A program made the position numbers and the translations under genes. DNA of 64,000 bases, taken from NCBI GenBank assembly GCA_025449115.1, contig JAHLKC010000106.1, forward strand, positions 1 through 64,000, read 5' to 3'. The notes under the pieces were generated by a model that worked only from the letters and a program-made list of their open reading frames with translations, ran no database searches and had not been told where the DNA came from. This DNA is from Chytridium lagenaria (taxonomy: Eukaryota > Chytridiomycota > Chytridiomycetes > Chytridiales > Chytridiaceae). Shown piece by piece: positions 1-11,035 of the stretch (within the stretch, counting starts at the first letter, position 1; each line of letters opens with the position of its first letter).

Positions 1-1
1 G

Positions 2-1793
2 ATGATAATGTTAGTTATCACACACCTGATCGTGAAGACTACAACGAAGAAGATAGAGAAGAACCACACTCACCTACGGTTCGTCGATCAGGTGGAAGAA
101 GAGTACCAAATTTCCGTGAAGACCTGGATGAACCTTACGAAACATCCCTTCGAAGGTCAACAAGGAAAAGAAGAAACCTGGAGAGTTTTGGACGGTTAAG
201 CCATCCGCCAACACCGCATCATGGGAAGAAGAAGATGATGAACCAAAAACTTACGTAGAAGCGATGCAGAGGAAGGAGAAGGATGAATGGAGAAAAGCGA
301 TGGAAGAGGAGATGAAGAGCTTGGTCGAGATGGGGACTTGGAGGCTGGTGCCCCGACCAAAAGATAAGAAGATTATCAAATCTGGATGGGTGTACAAAAC
401 AAAACGTGATGAGTTGGGAAATTTGGACAAACGCAAAGCACGTTTCGTTGCAAAAGGATATTCGCAGAAACAAGGTCTTGATTACGATGAGAAGTTTGCA
501 CCCGTTATTAAGCAAGCCACGTTAAGAGTCATGCTGGCGATTGCCTGTCAAGAGGACATGGAGATTAGGCAATACGATGTTAAACCGCGTTTTTAAACGG
601 CAAGCTAGAAGATCACGAGATCTATATCGAGCAACCTGAAGGATTCGTTGTTGAAGGGAAAGAAGACTGGGTTTGCTTGTGTATGAAGAGTCTCTACGGC
701 TTGGTTCAAGCACCGATGTGTTTCAATAACGACCTGAACACATTCCAAGTCGATGAGGAGCGCTTCACGAGGTCAGCAGCAGACCCGTGTCTCTACTACA
801 AGAGGAACGGCAAGGACCTTACCATGAAAGGGTCTATGTCGACGATATCATTGAAGCGTCAACAAGCAAGGAGGAACTGGACAGATCGGAGAAAAGATTT
901 ATGAGACGTTACCGTGGAACCGAGCTGCAAGTTTTCGATACGTGTTGGGCTGGCAGTGCCGCTATGATCGTGTGAAAGGGAAGATTGTGGTGTTCCAGCA
1001 GAGATACATCGAAACGATGGGTCATAAGCTGGAATTACCGAAAACCCTTTTACATTACACGCCAATGGACGCCGTCAAAAAGCTGTTGAAGACGATGGAA
1101 GGCGAGATAACTAAGACGAACGAGAAGGGACAAGGATACCGACAGTACACCGGATCCTTGATGCATGCTATGATTGGAACGCGACCAGATATCGCGTTTG
1201 CACTGGGAATGGCGCTAGATTTCAAGAAAATCCTTACCCAGCACATTGGGACGCGCTTTACCGCACTTGTGGATATCTTCAGCAGACGAAGCAGCTGGGG
1301 ATTCAATACTCACGTCGAGAGAAACTGGAGTTGGTGGGTTATGCCGATGCCGACATGGGGACGGACCCTGCGGACATGAAGTCTACTAGTGGATTTGTGA
1401 TTACTTTGAATGGGGGAGCTGTTGTGTGGGGAACTAAGAAGCAAGCGACAACGGCTCAGTCTACTGCCGAGGCTGAATACGTCTCTTTGAGTGAGGCATC
1501 ATCACATATGATTTGGGTTAGTCAGCTTCTGGGGGAGCTAGGATACTCGTTTAACGATGCACCAGTTATTTATGGACAACACGACGGCAAACGCGCTAGC
1601 CAGCACACCAATCATATCACAGAGTTCTCGTCATGTGGACCGAAGGTTTCACGTTATCAGAGACAGAGTTAACGCGAAGAAGATACGCGTTGAATACCTT
1701 AACACGAAATTACAACCTGCAGATTTGTTTACAAAGCATTACCGCGAACTCAGTTTGAAGAATTACGCGCTAAGTTTGGGATGGTTAAAGTAG
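2..1793 (+). pseudogene. copia pol remnant: reverse transcriptase and RNase H (family A copy 1)
   Basis: The reading frame is broken several times, but the copia order is clear. A linker comes first, then RT (264-596, with GTWRLVPRPKDKKIIKSGWV and the FVAKGYSQKQGLDY stretch). RT continues in other frames to about 975, with SLYGLVQAP near 690-720. An RNase H domain ends the protein (1331-1790, with GYADADMG and TTAQSTAEAEYVSLSEA). In the full-length copy a VYVDD-type catalytic stretch is readable at the equivalent of about 830-850; here it is broken by a base change in frame. Differences from the full-length copy are largely single-base gains and losses. Confidence 0.85.
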
Positions 1794-1832
1794 TTGAGTA
1801 AAACTGCACGTTTAGAAAGCTGAGGGGGAGAA

Positions 1833-2225
1833 TGTTGGGTTTCATCTTTCTAGTTTGTTTTACTTACTCACATTTATTTTACTAAGTCATTTGTGCCCCC
1901 GCATTCATTCTAGCCTTCATTAATTCGGAGTTTAAATTCTTTATTTGTTTTGCTGCTCATACCATTTGAGTCAGCGTTAATCCCCGCATGTTTTGCCTCC
2001 TAAACTGTATCCGTGACAATGAGAGATGGACGGTCAGAAGACCTTATGGCGAGAGGTGCCACCCTCAACTTACCTGTATTGTTGTGAAGAAGGTTATTAA
2101 TAAGAAGTTAGTTGTCATCAGTATTAATTAGTCGTCACCTCTGGAGACCTCGTTCATCAGTTAATTATCATAATTAGTTTATTAAGTTTATTATCATCAT
2201 TACAAAGAGCCCCGTAAACCCTACA
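1833..2225 (+). repeat. 3' LTR of family A copy 1
   Basis: It starts TGTTGGGTTTCATC and ends AACCCTACA, the same termini as the LTRs at 3673 and 8491 and the inverted copy at 13757. At 393 bp it is about 20 bp longer than those, mostly from small insertions. It is preceded by the polypurine tract GAGGGGGAGAA. Confidence 0.9.
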
Positions 2226-3184
2226 CAAACGATCACGCTCAAGAACGTACTGTATGTGCCGGAGCTCACGCGTAATCTCATCTCCCTGGGTGCAGCAGCG
2301 TCGCGTGGCGTAGTTTTGGAGTCATCCAGCGGCAAGTATCGCCGCAGACACGTCGGATCGAACGACGTGACGGCAGAGTTCAAGGTTGAGGACAACCTAT
2401 TTTATCTGGTGCAGCCAGACACCGCAGCAAACACCAACGATGGGTGTGAAAAGCCAGTCGCTCAACAGCGCGCAGATTTGGCATCGACGGATGGGTCACA
2501 TCTCAATGAAGGCGGTGAAGAAGCTTGAAAAATCGGCAACGGGTGTACAACTAACGTTGTATAACGATGACGACGACGTGCTGTGCAAGGATGCATTGAG
2601 GGGAAGCTGACGCGCTCCTCTCACCCGGAGAGAGTTGAGAAGGACTACAAAGTCTTGGAACGCGCTCACGTGGATTTGGCGGGACCACATGAAGCGGAAG
2701 AGCTTGGGAGGGTCGCGTTACTTCATGGTGGTTGTGGACGCGTCGACGGGTTACTGCAACACGTACTTGCTCAAGGAAAAGAAGCAAGCGGCTCAGTACA
2801 TCAAGCAGTACAAGAGAGAGGAGGCCAGCAAACGCAGAATGGTTTAAGGCTCAAGCGCCAGGAAAGCGCGCTCCTGCTCCACGTAATCCTGCAGCACACA
2901 CCGTTACCGTGATGAGTGACGACGACGTGACAGATCCAGCAACCGTTGAGGACGCGTTGGGACGTGTCGATTCAGAAGAATGGTTGAAGGCGCTCCAGGA
3001 GGAGTACCAGTCGTTGCTGGAGCATCAGATGTGGTGTCTGGTGTCTCGACCAAAGGGCAAGCACATCATCAAGAGTGGCTGGGTGCTCCGTTACAAGCGA
3101 AAGGAAAAACGGCTCCGTGGAAAGAAGAAAAGCTCCATTCATTGCGAAGGGATATTCGAAAAAAAAGGCGTGAACTACTTGCTG
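2226..3184 (+). pseudogene. Family B copia pol remnant, left piece (GAG-pre-integrase, integrase start, RT start)
   Basis: A copia polyprotein clearly different from family A. Readable pieces in order: the protease/GAG-pre-integrase linker (LKNVLYVPELTRNLISLG, 2240-2290), the zinc-binding pre-integrase motif (IWHRRMGHISMKAVKKL, about 2478-2530), and the integrase start (HVDLAGP, then RYFMVVVDASTGY near 2720-2750). The text then jumps to the linker and RT start (DPATVEDALG, HIIKSGWVLRYKRK to about 3180). Most of the integrase catalytic core is missing between about 2845 and 2860, so there is an internal deletion. RT is cut at 3184/3185 by a DNA transposon and resumes at 11104. Confidence 0.8.
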
Positions 3185-3672
3185 TAATTTTAATGGGGCA
3201 AGCTGTTGAATACTTCTTGTTCACAGGGCTGGATTAAAACAACGTTAAACGCACTTTTGCTCGAACAACGTTCTTAATTAATTTCGACTCAACACACGAG
3301 TATTTAAATATTCAAACAAAAACAGACAAGCAATGAGGAACGACAACACAAAGGTAAACCTATCGGAGACGCGTACACTCACGCGTTTACTTCTCCAAGA
3401 CAAAGGTAAACAAATCAAAAAGCCTTAACGGGAACAAAGGGAATAAAGGCTAGTAGGGAATGTCCAATCACAAACAGGTAGAGTTATAATTAAACTGGCA
3501 TAAAGAAAATAAACCAATCAAGGAAGGTAAATCAAAGTGAAAATTCAAATGAGTCCAGAATGTAAATTAGAAGTCCAGTGGGCGCATTTGCGCTAAACTC
3601 TAATGACGCGGTGAATTCCAGAGCATTCTAGTGTTGCGCCTGACGCCGCAGACTAATGGTGCGAGTGATCCT

Positions 3673-4040
3673 TGTTGGGTTTCATCTTTCTAGTTTGTTT
3701 ACTCACCCGCATTTAAATTTGTCTAAGTCTATTGTTGCCCCCGTCTAAATTCGTGCCTTCATTCCTTAAGTTAAAGTTGTCAGTTTGATATTAAACCCCG
3801 CCCGTAGTTTATTTATTATGTTTAGTTTTGGGACAATGAGGGATGCACGGTCAGAAGACCTTATAGCTAGGAGTGCCACCCACATATCATTTTGTATTGT
3901 TTTAACCTACATCAATAATAAGTTAGTTGTCATCAGTATTAATTAGTCGTCACCTCTGGAGACCTCGTTCACCAGTTAATTATAATAATTAGTTTATTAA
4001 GTTTATTATCATTATTACAAAGAGCCCCGTAAACCCTACA
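3673..4040 (+). repeat. 5' LTR, family A copy 2
   Basis: TG...CA termini (TGTTGGG to CCCTACA), 368 bp, preceded by the target duplication ATCCT. It should carry the element's promoter; I could not assign a convincing TATA box. Confidence 0.95.
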
Positions 4041-4062
4041 AGTGGTAGCACTTCTTCTGGTT
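4041..4062 (+). promoter_or_regulatory. Likely primer-binding site of family A copy 2
   Basis: It directly follows the 5' LTR and begins AGTGGTAGCAC. Many copia elements begin their primer-binding site with TGGTA(G/T), complementary to an internal part of initiator Met tRNA. The position fits; the tRNA match is inferred. Confidence 0.45.
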
Positions 4063-4175
4063 GGAAGAAGGAGTGAACGATCCATTTGAGGACCAGTAGA
4101 GAAGAGTGTGAGCATCGCAAGAAAGAAAGAATCAGTCCCAAGTCACCAAAGAAAGTAACCAGTCAACACGAGAAG

Positions 4176-5172
4176 ATGACGAAAGAAAAGGACGACAAAC
4201 CTGTGATGTTCGATGGCACACAGTTCCATATCTGGAAGTACCGTATGGTCGGGTACCTCAAAGGCAAGGGCCTTTGGAAGATTGTTGATAAGGGCTGGAC
4301 GCCCTATGCAGTCGTTGACACGCCTACAAACGCCGAGAAGAAAACTAGGTTAGAAGAGGAAGACCTGGATATGAAAGCAAAAGCGAGAATTGAATCAAGA
4401 GTGCATGATATCATCTTACCGCTAATCCAGGATGAAATAACCGGCGAAAGCAACTTGGGATAAAATTGTTGAGACCTATGAGAGAAAGGCTCAGACAAAC
4501 AGAAACGCGATTAGAAGAAAGCTCACCAACTTGAAGATGAAAGAAGAGGACGACTTGAAGACTTACATTGCAGAGATCTCGTCAACAATCCAGCAACTAA
4601 AGGCTGCGGGGGAGGACACTGGAACCCCGCAGCACATCTCTATCCTTCTGACCACCCTACCAGAAGCGTATGATATTATCGTAAATCTCCTCGAGAACGA
4701 CGCCAAAGCAGAGACCGACTATGCCTATGTGGTGGGAAAACTGTTAGATCACGAGACGAAAATTAAAGAAAGAAAGAAGGAAACAGAGGACAGTGAAGGT
4801 GCTCAAGCTCATGCTGCAGGGCGACACAACAATCAGCAACGGCAACGCGGAGGTGAAGACCGCGAATGTTTTAACTGTGGTCGTCGTGGACACCTTGCTA
4901 GAGATTGCTGGAGTGCGAGAAGAAGTTATGACAACAGAAATGATGGAAATAACGAACATCAAGCTCAACCAGCAGCAGCTGGAAGAGGCCAGTTCCGTGG
5001 ACGAGGACGTGGTGGATTCCGTGGTCGTGGAGGCCGCGGAAGAGGTGGTCGAGGCCGTGGTGGTTGGAACCGTGGACCTAATGCAAGTATAGCAAATCAG
5101 AACAACAATCAAAACAACAACAACGGAGGGAACCCAGTAGTCTTCGTTGCAGCTGTGCCAACGTCAACATGA
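4176..5172 (+). CDS. copia Gag with CCHC zinc knuckle and RGG-rich tail (one frameshift)
   Basis: Gag packages the retrotransposon RNA into virus-like particles. The N-terminal part contains FDGTQFHIWKYRMVGYL, a form of the copia gag signature, and stays open to about 4460. A single-base shift near 4445 moves the frame, and the rest reads 4466-5169. The zinc knuckle CFNCGRRGHLARDC is at about 4867-4908. It is followed by a run of RGG/RG repeats (about 4990-5075) and an Asn/Gln-rich end. The frame closes with TGA at 5170-5172 and pol continues in the same frame directly after it. An upstream in-frame ATG at 4086 is an alternative start. Confidence 0.8.
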
Positions 5173-8100
5173 GTGGGGATGGTGCTGCAAGCGAGAGACA
5201 CTAGATGGATGTTAGATTCAGGAGCTACTCACCATATGACGTTTCAACGCAACATCCTGTCAAACTACCGATCCATTCAGTGCAACATCAGCACGGCGGA
5301 CAGCCAGAGCGAGCTGGAATCGAAAGGGGTCGGAGACTGTGAAGTAAAGATTAGAATTGGGGGAAGAACAGGAACGCTAATACTGAAGAATGTGTTATAT
5401 GTACCTAACATCGGACGGAACCTGATCTCGCTTGGGATGGCGAGGAAGAAAGAACTGGACATCTTTCCAAAAGATGATGGCTATGATCTGAAACCGAAGA
5501 AAGGACCATCAGCACAAGCGCTAGCAACTTTCACATACAGCAGCAAGGAAAACCTCATTTACCTTGATCAAGCGTCGGAGCCTAAACCCAGCACCTCCGT
5601 TGCAAAGGCTGGGAAGCCACTATCGCCACATCAGTGGCACCTGAGGATGGGTCATCTAGGAAAGAAGAGTGTGAAGAAGTTAGTGAAGGTTGCAAAGGGA
5701 GTCAACATGACAGATGAAGAGGACACTCACCTTTGCGAAGGGTGTGTTGATGGAAAGATGACAAGAGTTTCATTCCCTGACAAACCCGACGAATTCAAAG
5801 CAAAAGAACCGCTTGAGAAGATCCATGTCGATATTGTGGGTCCTATGAAGAACACATCAAACGGCGGCGCTCGTTACTTCTTAACGATTGTGGACAGCGC
5901 CACAAATTACGTGACGGTCTATTTATGCAAGAAGAAAAACGAATCAGTCAAGTACATCAAGGGCTACAAAGAAGAAGCAGAAAAACGCATTAAACAAAAA
6001 CTAAAAGAGATTGTGGCGGACAACGGTGGGGAGTTCAACTCAAAATGGCAATGGATTGGTGCTTGGAGCATGGAATTCGACTCACCTTTACCATGCCATA
6101 CACACCGCAACAGAACGGTGTTGCTGAGAGGATGAACCGGAACCTTAACGAGCGTTCTAAAAGTATGTTAAGCTCGTCAAAACTTGAAACGCGTTTTTGG
6201 GGAGAAGCTGTAATGGCGGCGGCTTACCTCATTAACCGATCTCCTACCCGCACCAACGAAGAAGACGCGACACCACTTGAGAAATTCGCCGGGGTCAAGC
6301 CTGACCTCTCAAGGTTGCGTGTTTGGGGGTGCCTCGCTCTTGTCTTGATCCCAAAGCAGCAAAGAAAGAAAGGTGACTTTAACGCTCGCCGCTGCGTGCT
6401 TGTGGGATATGAACCGCTCGGATATCGACTGTGGGACCTACAAGAAAATAAGCTGGTTAGAAGCAAGTCTGTCATTTTTGACGAAGGAGTTTTTGGGGCG
6501 GAAGAGAAGAAAGGAGACGAGAAGTTTGAAGGAGATGTATCAGAATAGAAGAGTGATTTGGACTTACCAGATTACAACACGGATTCATCAAGTTCTGGTG
6601 GAAGCGAGGGCGAAACTGCTGTGGATGATAACTCCGATGAAGAGGAAGATGATAATGTTAGTTATCACACACCGGATCGTGAAGACTACAACGAAGAAGA
6701 TAGAGAAGAACCTCGTTCACCTACGGTTCGTCGTTCAGGTGGAAGAAGAGTACCAAATTTCCGTGAAGACCTGGATGAACCGTATGAAACATCCCTTCCG
6801 AAGGTCAACAAGGAACAAGAAGAAACCTGGAGAGTTTTGGACGGTTAAGCCATCCGCCAACACCGCATCATGGGAAGAAGAAGATGATGAGCCAAAAACT
6901 TACGTAGAAGCGATGCAGAGGAAGGAGAAGGATGAATGGAGAAAAGCGATGGAAGAGGAGATGAAGAGCTTGGTCGAGATGGGGACTTGGAGGCTGGTGC
7001 CCCGACCAAAAGATAAGAAGATTATCAAATCTGGATGGGTGTACAAAACAAAACGTGATGAGTTGGGAAATTTGGACAAACGCAAAGCACGTTTCGTTGC
7101 AAAAGGATATTCGCAGAAACAAGGTCTTGATTACGATGAGAAGTTTGCACCCGTTATTAAGCAAGCCACGTTAAGAGTCATGCTGGCGATTGCCTGTCAA
7201 GAGGACATGGAAATTAGGCAATACGATGTTAAGACCGCGTTTTTAAACGGCAAGCTAGAAGATCACGAGATCTATATCGAGCAACCTGAAGGATTCGTTG
7301 TTGAAGGGAAAGAAGACTGGGTTTGCTTGTGTATGAAGAGTCTCTACGGCTTGGTTCAAGCACCGATGTGTTTCAATAACGACCTGAAACACATTCCAAG
7401 TCGATGAGGAGCGCTTCACGAGGTCAGCAGCAGACCCGTGTCTCTACTACAAGAGGAACGGCAAGGACCTTACCATGAAAGGGGTCTATGTCGACGATAT
7501 CATTGAAGCGTCAACAAGCAAGGAGGAACTGGACAGATCGGAGAAAAGATTTATGAGACGTTACCGTGGAACTCGAGCTGCAAGTTTTCGATACGTGTTG
7601 GGCTGGCAGTGCGCTATGATCGTGTGAAAGGGAAGATTGTGGTGTTCCAGCAGAGATACATCGAAACGATGGGTCATAAGCTGGAATTACCGAAAACCCT
7701 TTTACATTACACGCCAATGGACGCCGTCAAAAAGCTGTTGAAGACGATGGAAGGCGAGATAACTAAGACGAATGAGAAGGGACAAGGATACCGACAGTAC
7801 ACCGGATCCTTGATGCATGCTATGATTGGAACGCGACCAGATATCGCGTTTGCACTGGGAATGGCGGCTAGATTTCAAGAAAATCCTTACCCAGCACATT
7901 GGGACGCGCTTTACCGCACTTGTGGATATCTTCAGCAGACGAAGCAGCTGGGGATTCAATACTCACGTCGAGAGAAACTGGAGTTGGTGGGTTATGCCGA
8001 TGCCGACATGGGGACGGACCCTGCGGACATGAAGTCTACTAGTGGATTTGTGATTACTTTGAATGGGGGAGCTGTTGTTTGGGGAACTAAGAAGCAAGCG

Positions 8101-8458
8101 ACAACGGCTCAGTCCACTGCCGAAGCTTGAATATGTCTCTTTGAGTGAGGCATCATCACATATGATTTGGGTTAGTCAGCTTCTGGGGGAGCTAGGATAC
8201 TCGTTTAACGACGCCACCAGTCATTTATGGCGACAACACGACGGCAAACGCGTTAGCCAGCACGCCAATCATATCACAGAGTTCTCGTCATGTGGACCGA
8301 AGGTTTCACGTCATCAGAGACAGAGTTAACGCGAAAAAGATACGCGTTGAATACCTTAACACGAAGTTACAACCTGCGGATTTGTTTACGAAAGCATTAC
8401 CGCGAGCTCAGTTTGAAGAATTACGCGCCAAGTTTGGAATGGGTTAAAGTGGTGGAGT
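5173..8458 (+). pseudogene. copia Pol: protease, integrase, reverse transcriptase, RNase H (several frameshifts)
   Basis: Protease: WMLDSGATHHMT at about 5209-5240. GAG-pre-integrase: WHLRMGHLGKKSVKKL near 5635. Integrase core: HVDIVGP near 5824, VADNGGEFNS near 6015, then PYTPQQNGVAERMNR after a frame change at about 6050. RT: GTWRLVPRPKDKKIIKSGWV near 6985, YDVKTAFLNGKL near 7222, then a shift near 7390 and the catalytic VYVDD near 7485. RNase H: GYADADMGTDPADMKSTSGF near 7990-8050 and TTAQSTAEA near 8100. At least five frame changes occur. Because the LTRs are nearly identical, some shifts may be sequence errors rather than decay. Confidence 0.85.
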
Positions 8459-8477
8459 AAAACTGCACGTTCGAAAG

Positions 8478-8490
8478 CTGAGGGGGAGAA
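8478..8490 (+). promoter_or_regulatory. Polypurine tract of family A copy 2
   Basis: The purine run around GAGGGGGAGAA lies directly before the 3' LTR. It is the usual primer for plus-strand DNA synthesis in LTR elements. The same tract precedes the LTR at 1833. Confidence 0.75.
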
Positions 8491-8861
8491 TGTTGGGTTT
8501 CATCTTTCTAGTTTGTTTACTCACCCGCATTTAAATTTGTCTAAGTCTATTGTTGCCCCCGTCTAAATTCGTGCCTTCATTCCTTAAGTTAAAAGTTGTC
8601 AGTTTGATATGTTTTAAACCCCGCCCGTAGTTTATTTATTATGTTTAGTTTTGGGACAATGAGGATGCACGGTCAGAAGACCTTAAGCTAGGAGTGCCAC
8701 CCACATATCTTTTGTATTGTTTTAACCTATATCAATAATAAGTTAGTTGTCATCAGTATTAATTAGTCGTCACCTCTGGAGACCTCGTTCACCAGTTAAT
8801 TATAATAATTAGTTTATTAAGTTTATTATCATTATTACAAAGAGCCCCCGTAAACCCTACA
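8491..8861 (+). repeat. 3' LTR, family A copy 2
   Basis: 371 bp with the same TG...CA termini as the 5' LTR, followed by the duplication ATCCT. Compared with the 5' LTR I count one clear substitution (CTACATC/CTATATC) and about six 1-4 base indels. Confidence 0.95.
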
Positions 8862-9052
8862 ATCCTGACGCGTCCTTGTGAGTCAAGTGAGAAAACCCCA
8901 ATACAAGCAACAATTTTTTGGGTGAATCGAGTAAGCAACGTAAATTTAATTAGCAGCGTATCCTTTATAACTAAAAGTACAATATATTTTTTTGGCAAAT
9001 TGTAATACATTGTGTAGTACAAGCCTGACAATTTTGAAGATCGAAACCATCC

Positions 9053-9455
9053 ATGCTTCGTCAACAAAAAACTCGAAACGGTGACGGCGATGCGGCGGAG
9101 GAAGATTTCACTCGTGTCCTTGTTGTTGGATTTCACAATGCAAACAACGGCCGCACCTGTATTAAACATGATGACCCACTCAAGCCATGTAAGACATTTG
9201 TGACGGTTGGTGCTCTGGTGCGGTTCAAGCAAGATTTGATTTAAAACGAAATTGGGGCAGCAGTAACCTTCAATGGAAGTTGTCCTTTTTAACGAGAGCA
9301 ATGAGAGTTGTACGGTTGGTTTTCTCCCAAGAGCTTTACTGTTTCAAGCACAGGCCTTACAGAACAAGTTTGGCCAGGTTGTGGAGTTGAAGGGAGAAGC
9401 TGAAAATTCGAACATGCGGAGGTTCTCATATACAGAAATGGAGGTGCTGGCTTAG
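9053..9455 (+). other. Unrecognised ORFs inside the DNA transposon, possible HIRAN-like fragment
   Basis: Two short plus-strand frames (9053-9244 and 9273-9455) could form one broken coding region. The second contains LFNESNESCTVGFLPRALL followed by FGQVVELKG. That is loosely like a HIRAN domain, which usually reads as a VFN-type strand then a VGYLPR-type motif. This is pattern recognition only; the similarity is weak. It lies on the opposite strand from the transposase relic. It could be a second transposon gene or captured host sequence. Confidence 0.25.
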
Positions 9456-9689
9456 TACTTCTCCTTGATGCTGTTCCTGACTTTGAGTAAATGCTTCAAG
9501 AAAGATGTTTCAGTATCAGAAAACTTTGTTTATTTAGTGAAAGAAGATGTGACGGTAAGTGTTAACAATCATCTGTCCAGTTATCCCACTTCAAGCACCC
9601 TGGATACACTTGGCAATCTCATCACAGCGCCAATCTTGAGGTCAGGGGTGTTGTCTTGGGAATGAAGAATCAAGTTCTTTAGCTGTCTT

Positions 9690-10430
9690 TAAAGGGTTTG
9701 TTAATTCCAACGTTGCAAACCTGCAGAGCGTTCCCACAGAAATATGAGAATTTTGTTGCATGCTGCAGTTGCCTCACCAACAGAAGACATCTGATGGACT
9801 TTGAAGCAATCTAGCATCAACAAGCAAACCCCATCATTCTCCTTGTAGTAGCAAAAGGTTTCCATACCCTTTCCACCCAGTCCAGCATCCCAATTTCATC
9901 AACCCATCCATTTATTTGCACAGTAAACAGAACGTTGCCATTTTTTCCCTCAAGCCTAATACAGTCCCATGCCAACCTTCAGACCTCTCCATCCCATTTG
10001 ACGTTTCCCATGAAAAACAACAATAGGTTTAAGCTTTTGTTCCATCACCAATTACAGCAAGACTTGCGGTAGCTCTACCGAAAAAACTTGAATTAAAATA
10101 CCAACACAAACCTGCTTTCTTTTTTGGGACACGGAGAGAAATAGTCTTAGAATCTGTCTTTCCGATGGTAGTGCTGTAGTTGAGATCAAATGGTATGTTG
10201 GCTGATACACGGGCTTTCTGAGTTCTTGTTTTCCCTCATGATGCTGAGGACAAAATTGACGAAAATCCGCAATCTCCAGCTCTGTTATTGACTGCGTCTG
10301 AGCAACAGGCGTGTAACGGCTGTTGCATGTGTAGTTGTTGTCGGATAACGTGCGACAAACCAGCTTGAAACCCGATCAATTTGTCCATCCTGAACCGAGC
10401 GTCGCATGCCTTCTTCTCCAACATCAGGAT
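9690..10430 (-). pseudogene. Decayed pogo-type (DDE_1) transposase
   Basis: Reading the minus strand from about 10260 down to 9690 gives the family order. A linker holds PFDLNYSTTIGKTDSKTISL (about 10205-10145). The core start is AVIGDGTKLKPIVVFHGKRQ (about 10050-9995). Next come NGWVDEIGMLDWVERVWKPF (about 9925-9865) and LLMLDCF. A piece like VGINKPFKD (about 9705) corresponds to the QPLDVGVNKPFK step of DDE_1 transposases. Frames change several times and stops are present, so no intact enzyme is encoded. Sequence up to about 10530 may be its N-terminal DNA-binding part, but I could not recognise it. Confidence 0.65.
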
Positions 10431-11035
10431 CCAAAAGGTTTGACCAAAACCGCATTGGGGCGATACTTATGGGATACAGTAGCACAGAAGCCAGATACAA
10501 TCTTCTTACAGCCCCAGCGATCAGATTCACATCGCAATACTCCTCATTGTGAATCCTTCCTTCAACAAATTCTGGTGAGTAGCGGGTCAGCAGATAAAAT
10601 GAAACATGACAGCATACCTATAACAAACTTATCAATTTTTTCAGAGGAAGCACTGCTAAGACCCACGTTCAATGTGAACTTGGAAGCGGGGTCCTTTTGG
10701 CATCACAAAGCTGGACATACTGCCTTTCCCAACGAAACCAGTTGTGATGCCGTGATACCCGTTGCCTTTGAAAAAGACCTCATGGACTGACCCTCGCTCT
10801 GAACGATCCACATCTTCTCAACCAACGTCTTCTTTTTTTCTAAACTCAGATGCTTCCGAGAGGACGACATAGTGAAGAGGTTGTCTGATGATGCTTCGGA
10901 CGCGATACTTCAACGTGCGAAAAGAAAATCATACCATCACGAAACGCATGCATAATTTAAATACAGCCTCGTTCAAAGGGATGACAGCTATTAGTAATTT
11001 TTATTCAATTATTATTTAACAAGAAGAAAAAAAAA

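Larger units (their letters stand above)
1..2225 (+). mobile_element. Ty1/copia retrotransposon, family A copy 1 (3' part)
   Basis: This is the right-hand part of an LTR retrotransposon whose left part lies outside the window. It holds reverse transcriptase and RNase H coding sequence, a polypurine tract just before 1833, and a 3' LTR. Bases 1-1832 match the full-length copy at about 6648-8490 almost base for base. The LTR ends in CTACA at 2225, and the sequence beyond belongs to a different copia element. This copy was therefore inserted into that older element. Its target duplication cannot be tested because the 5' end is missing. Confidence 0.9.
3673..8861 (+). mobile_element. Full-length Ty1/copia retrotransposon, family A copy 2
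   Basis: A complete element: 5' LTR 3673-4040, primer-binding region after 4040, gag, pol, polypurine tract before 8491, 3' LTR 8491-8861. It is flanked by a perfect 5-bp duplication ATCCT (3668-3672 and 8862-8866). Domain order protease, integrase, RT, RNase H identifies Ty1/copia rather than gypsy. It lies within the pogo-like DNA transposon. The two LTRs differ by about one substitution and six small indels, which suggests a recent insertion. Confidence 0.95.

Noticed and set aside
4744..5112. 122-residue minus-strand Ser/Thr-rich open frame
   Set aside because: It is the complement of the Gag zinc-knuckle and RGG region; the repeat keeps it free of stops.
8789..9301. 170-residue minus-strand open frame
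   Set aside because: Its end lies inside the copia 3' LTR and it shows no domain; it spans the LTR/transposon junction and is a chance frame.
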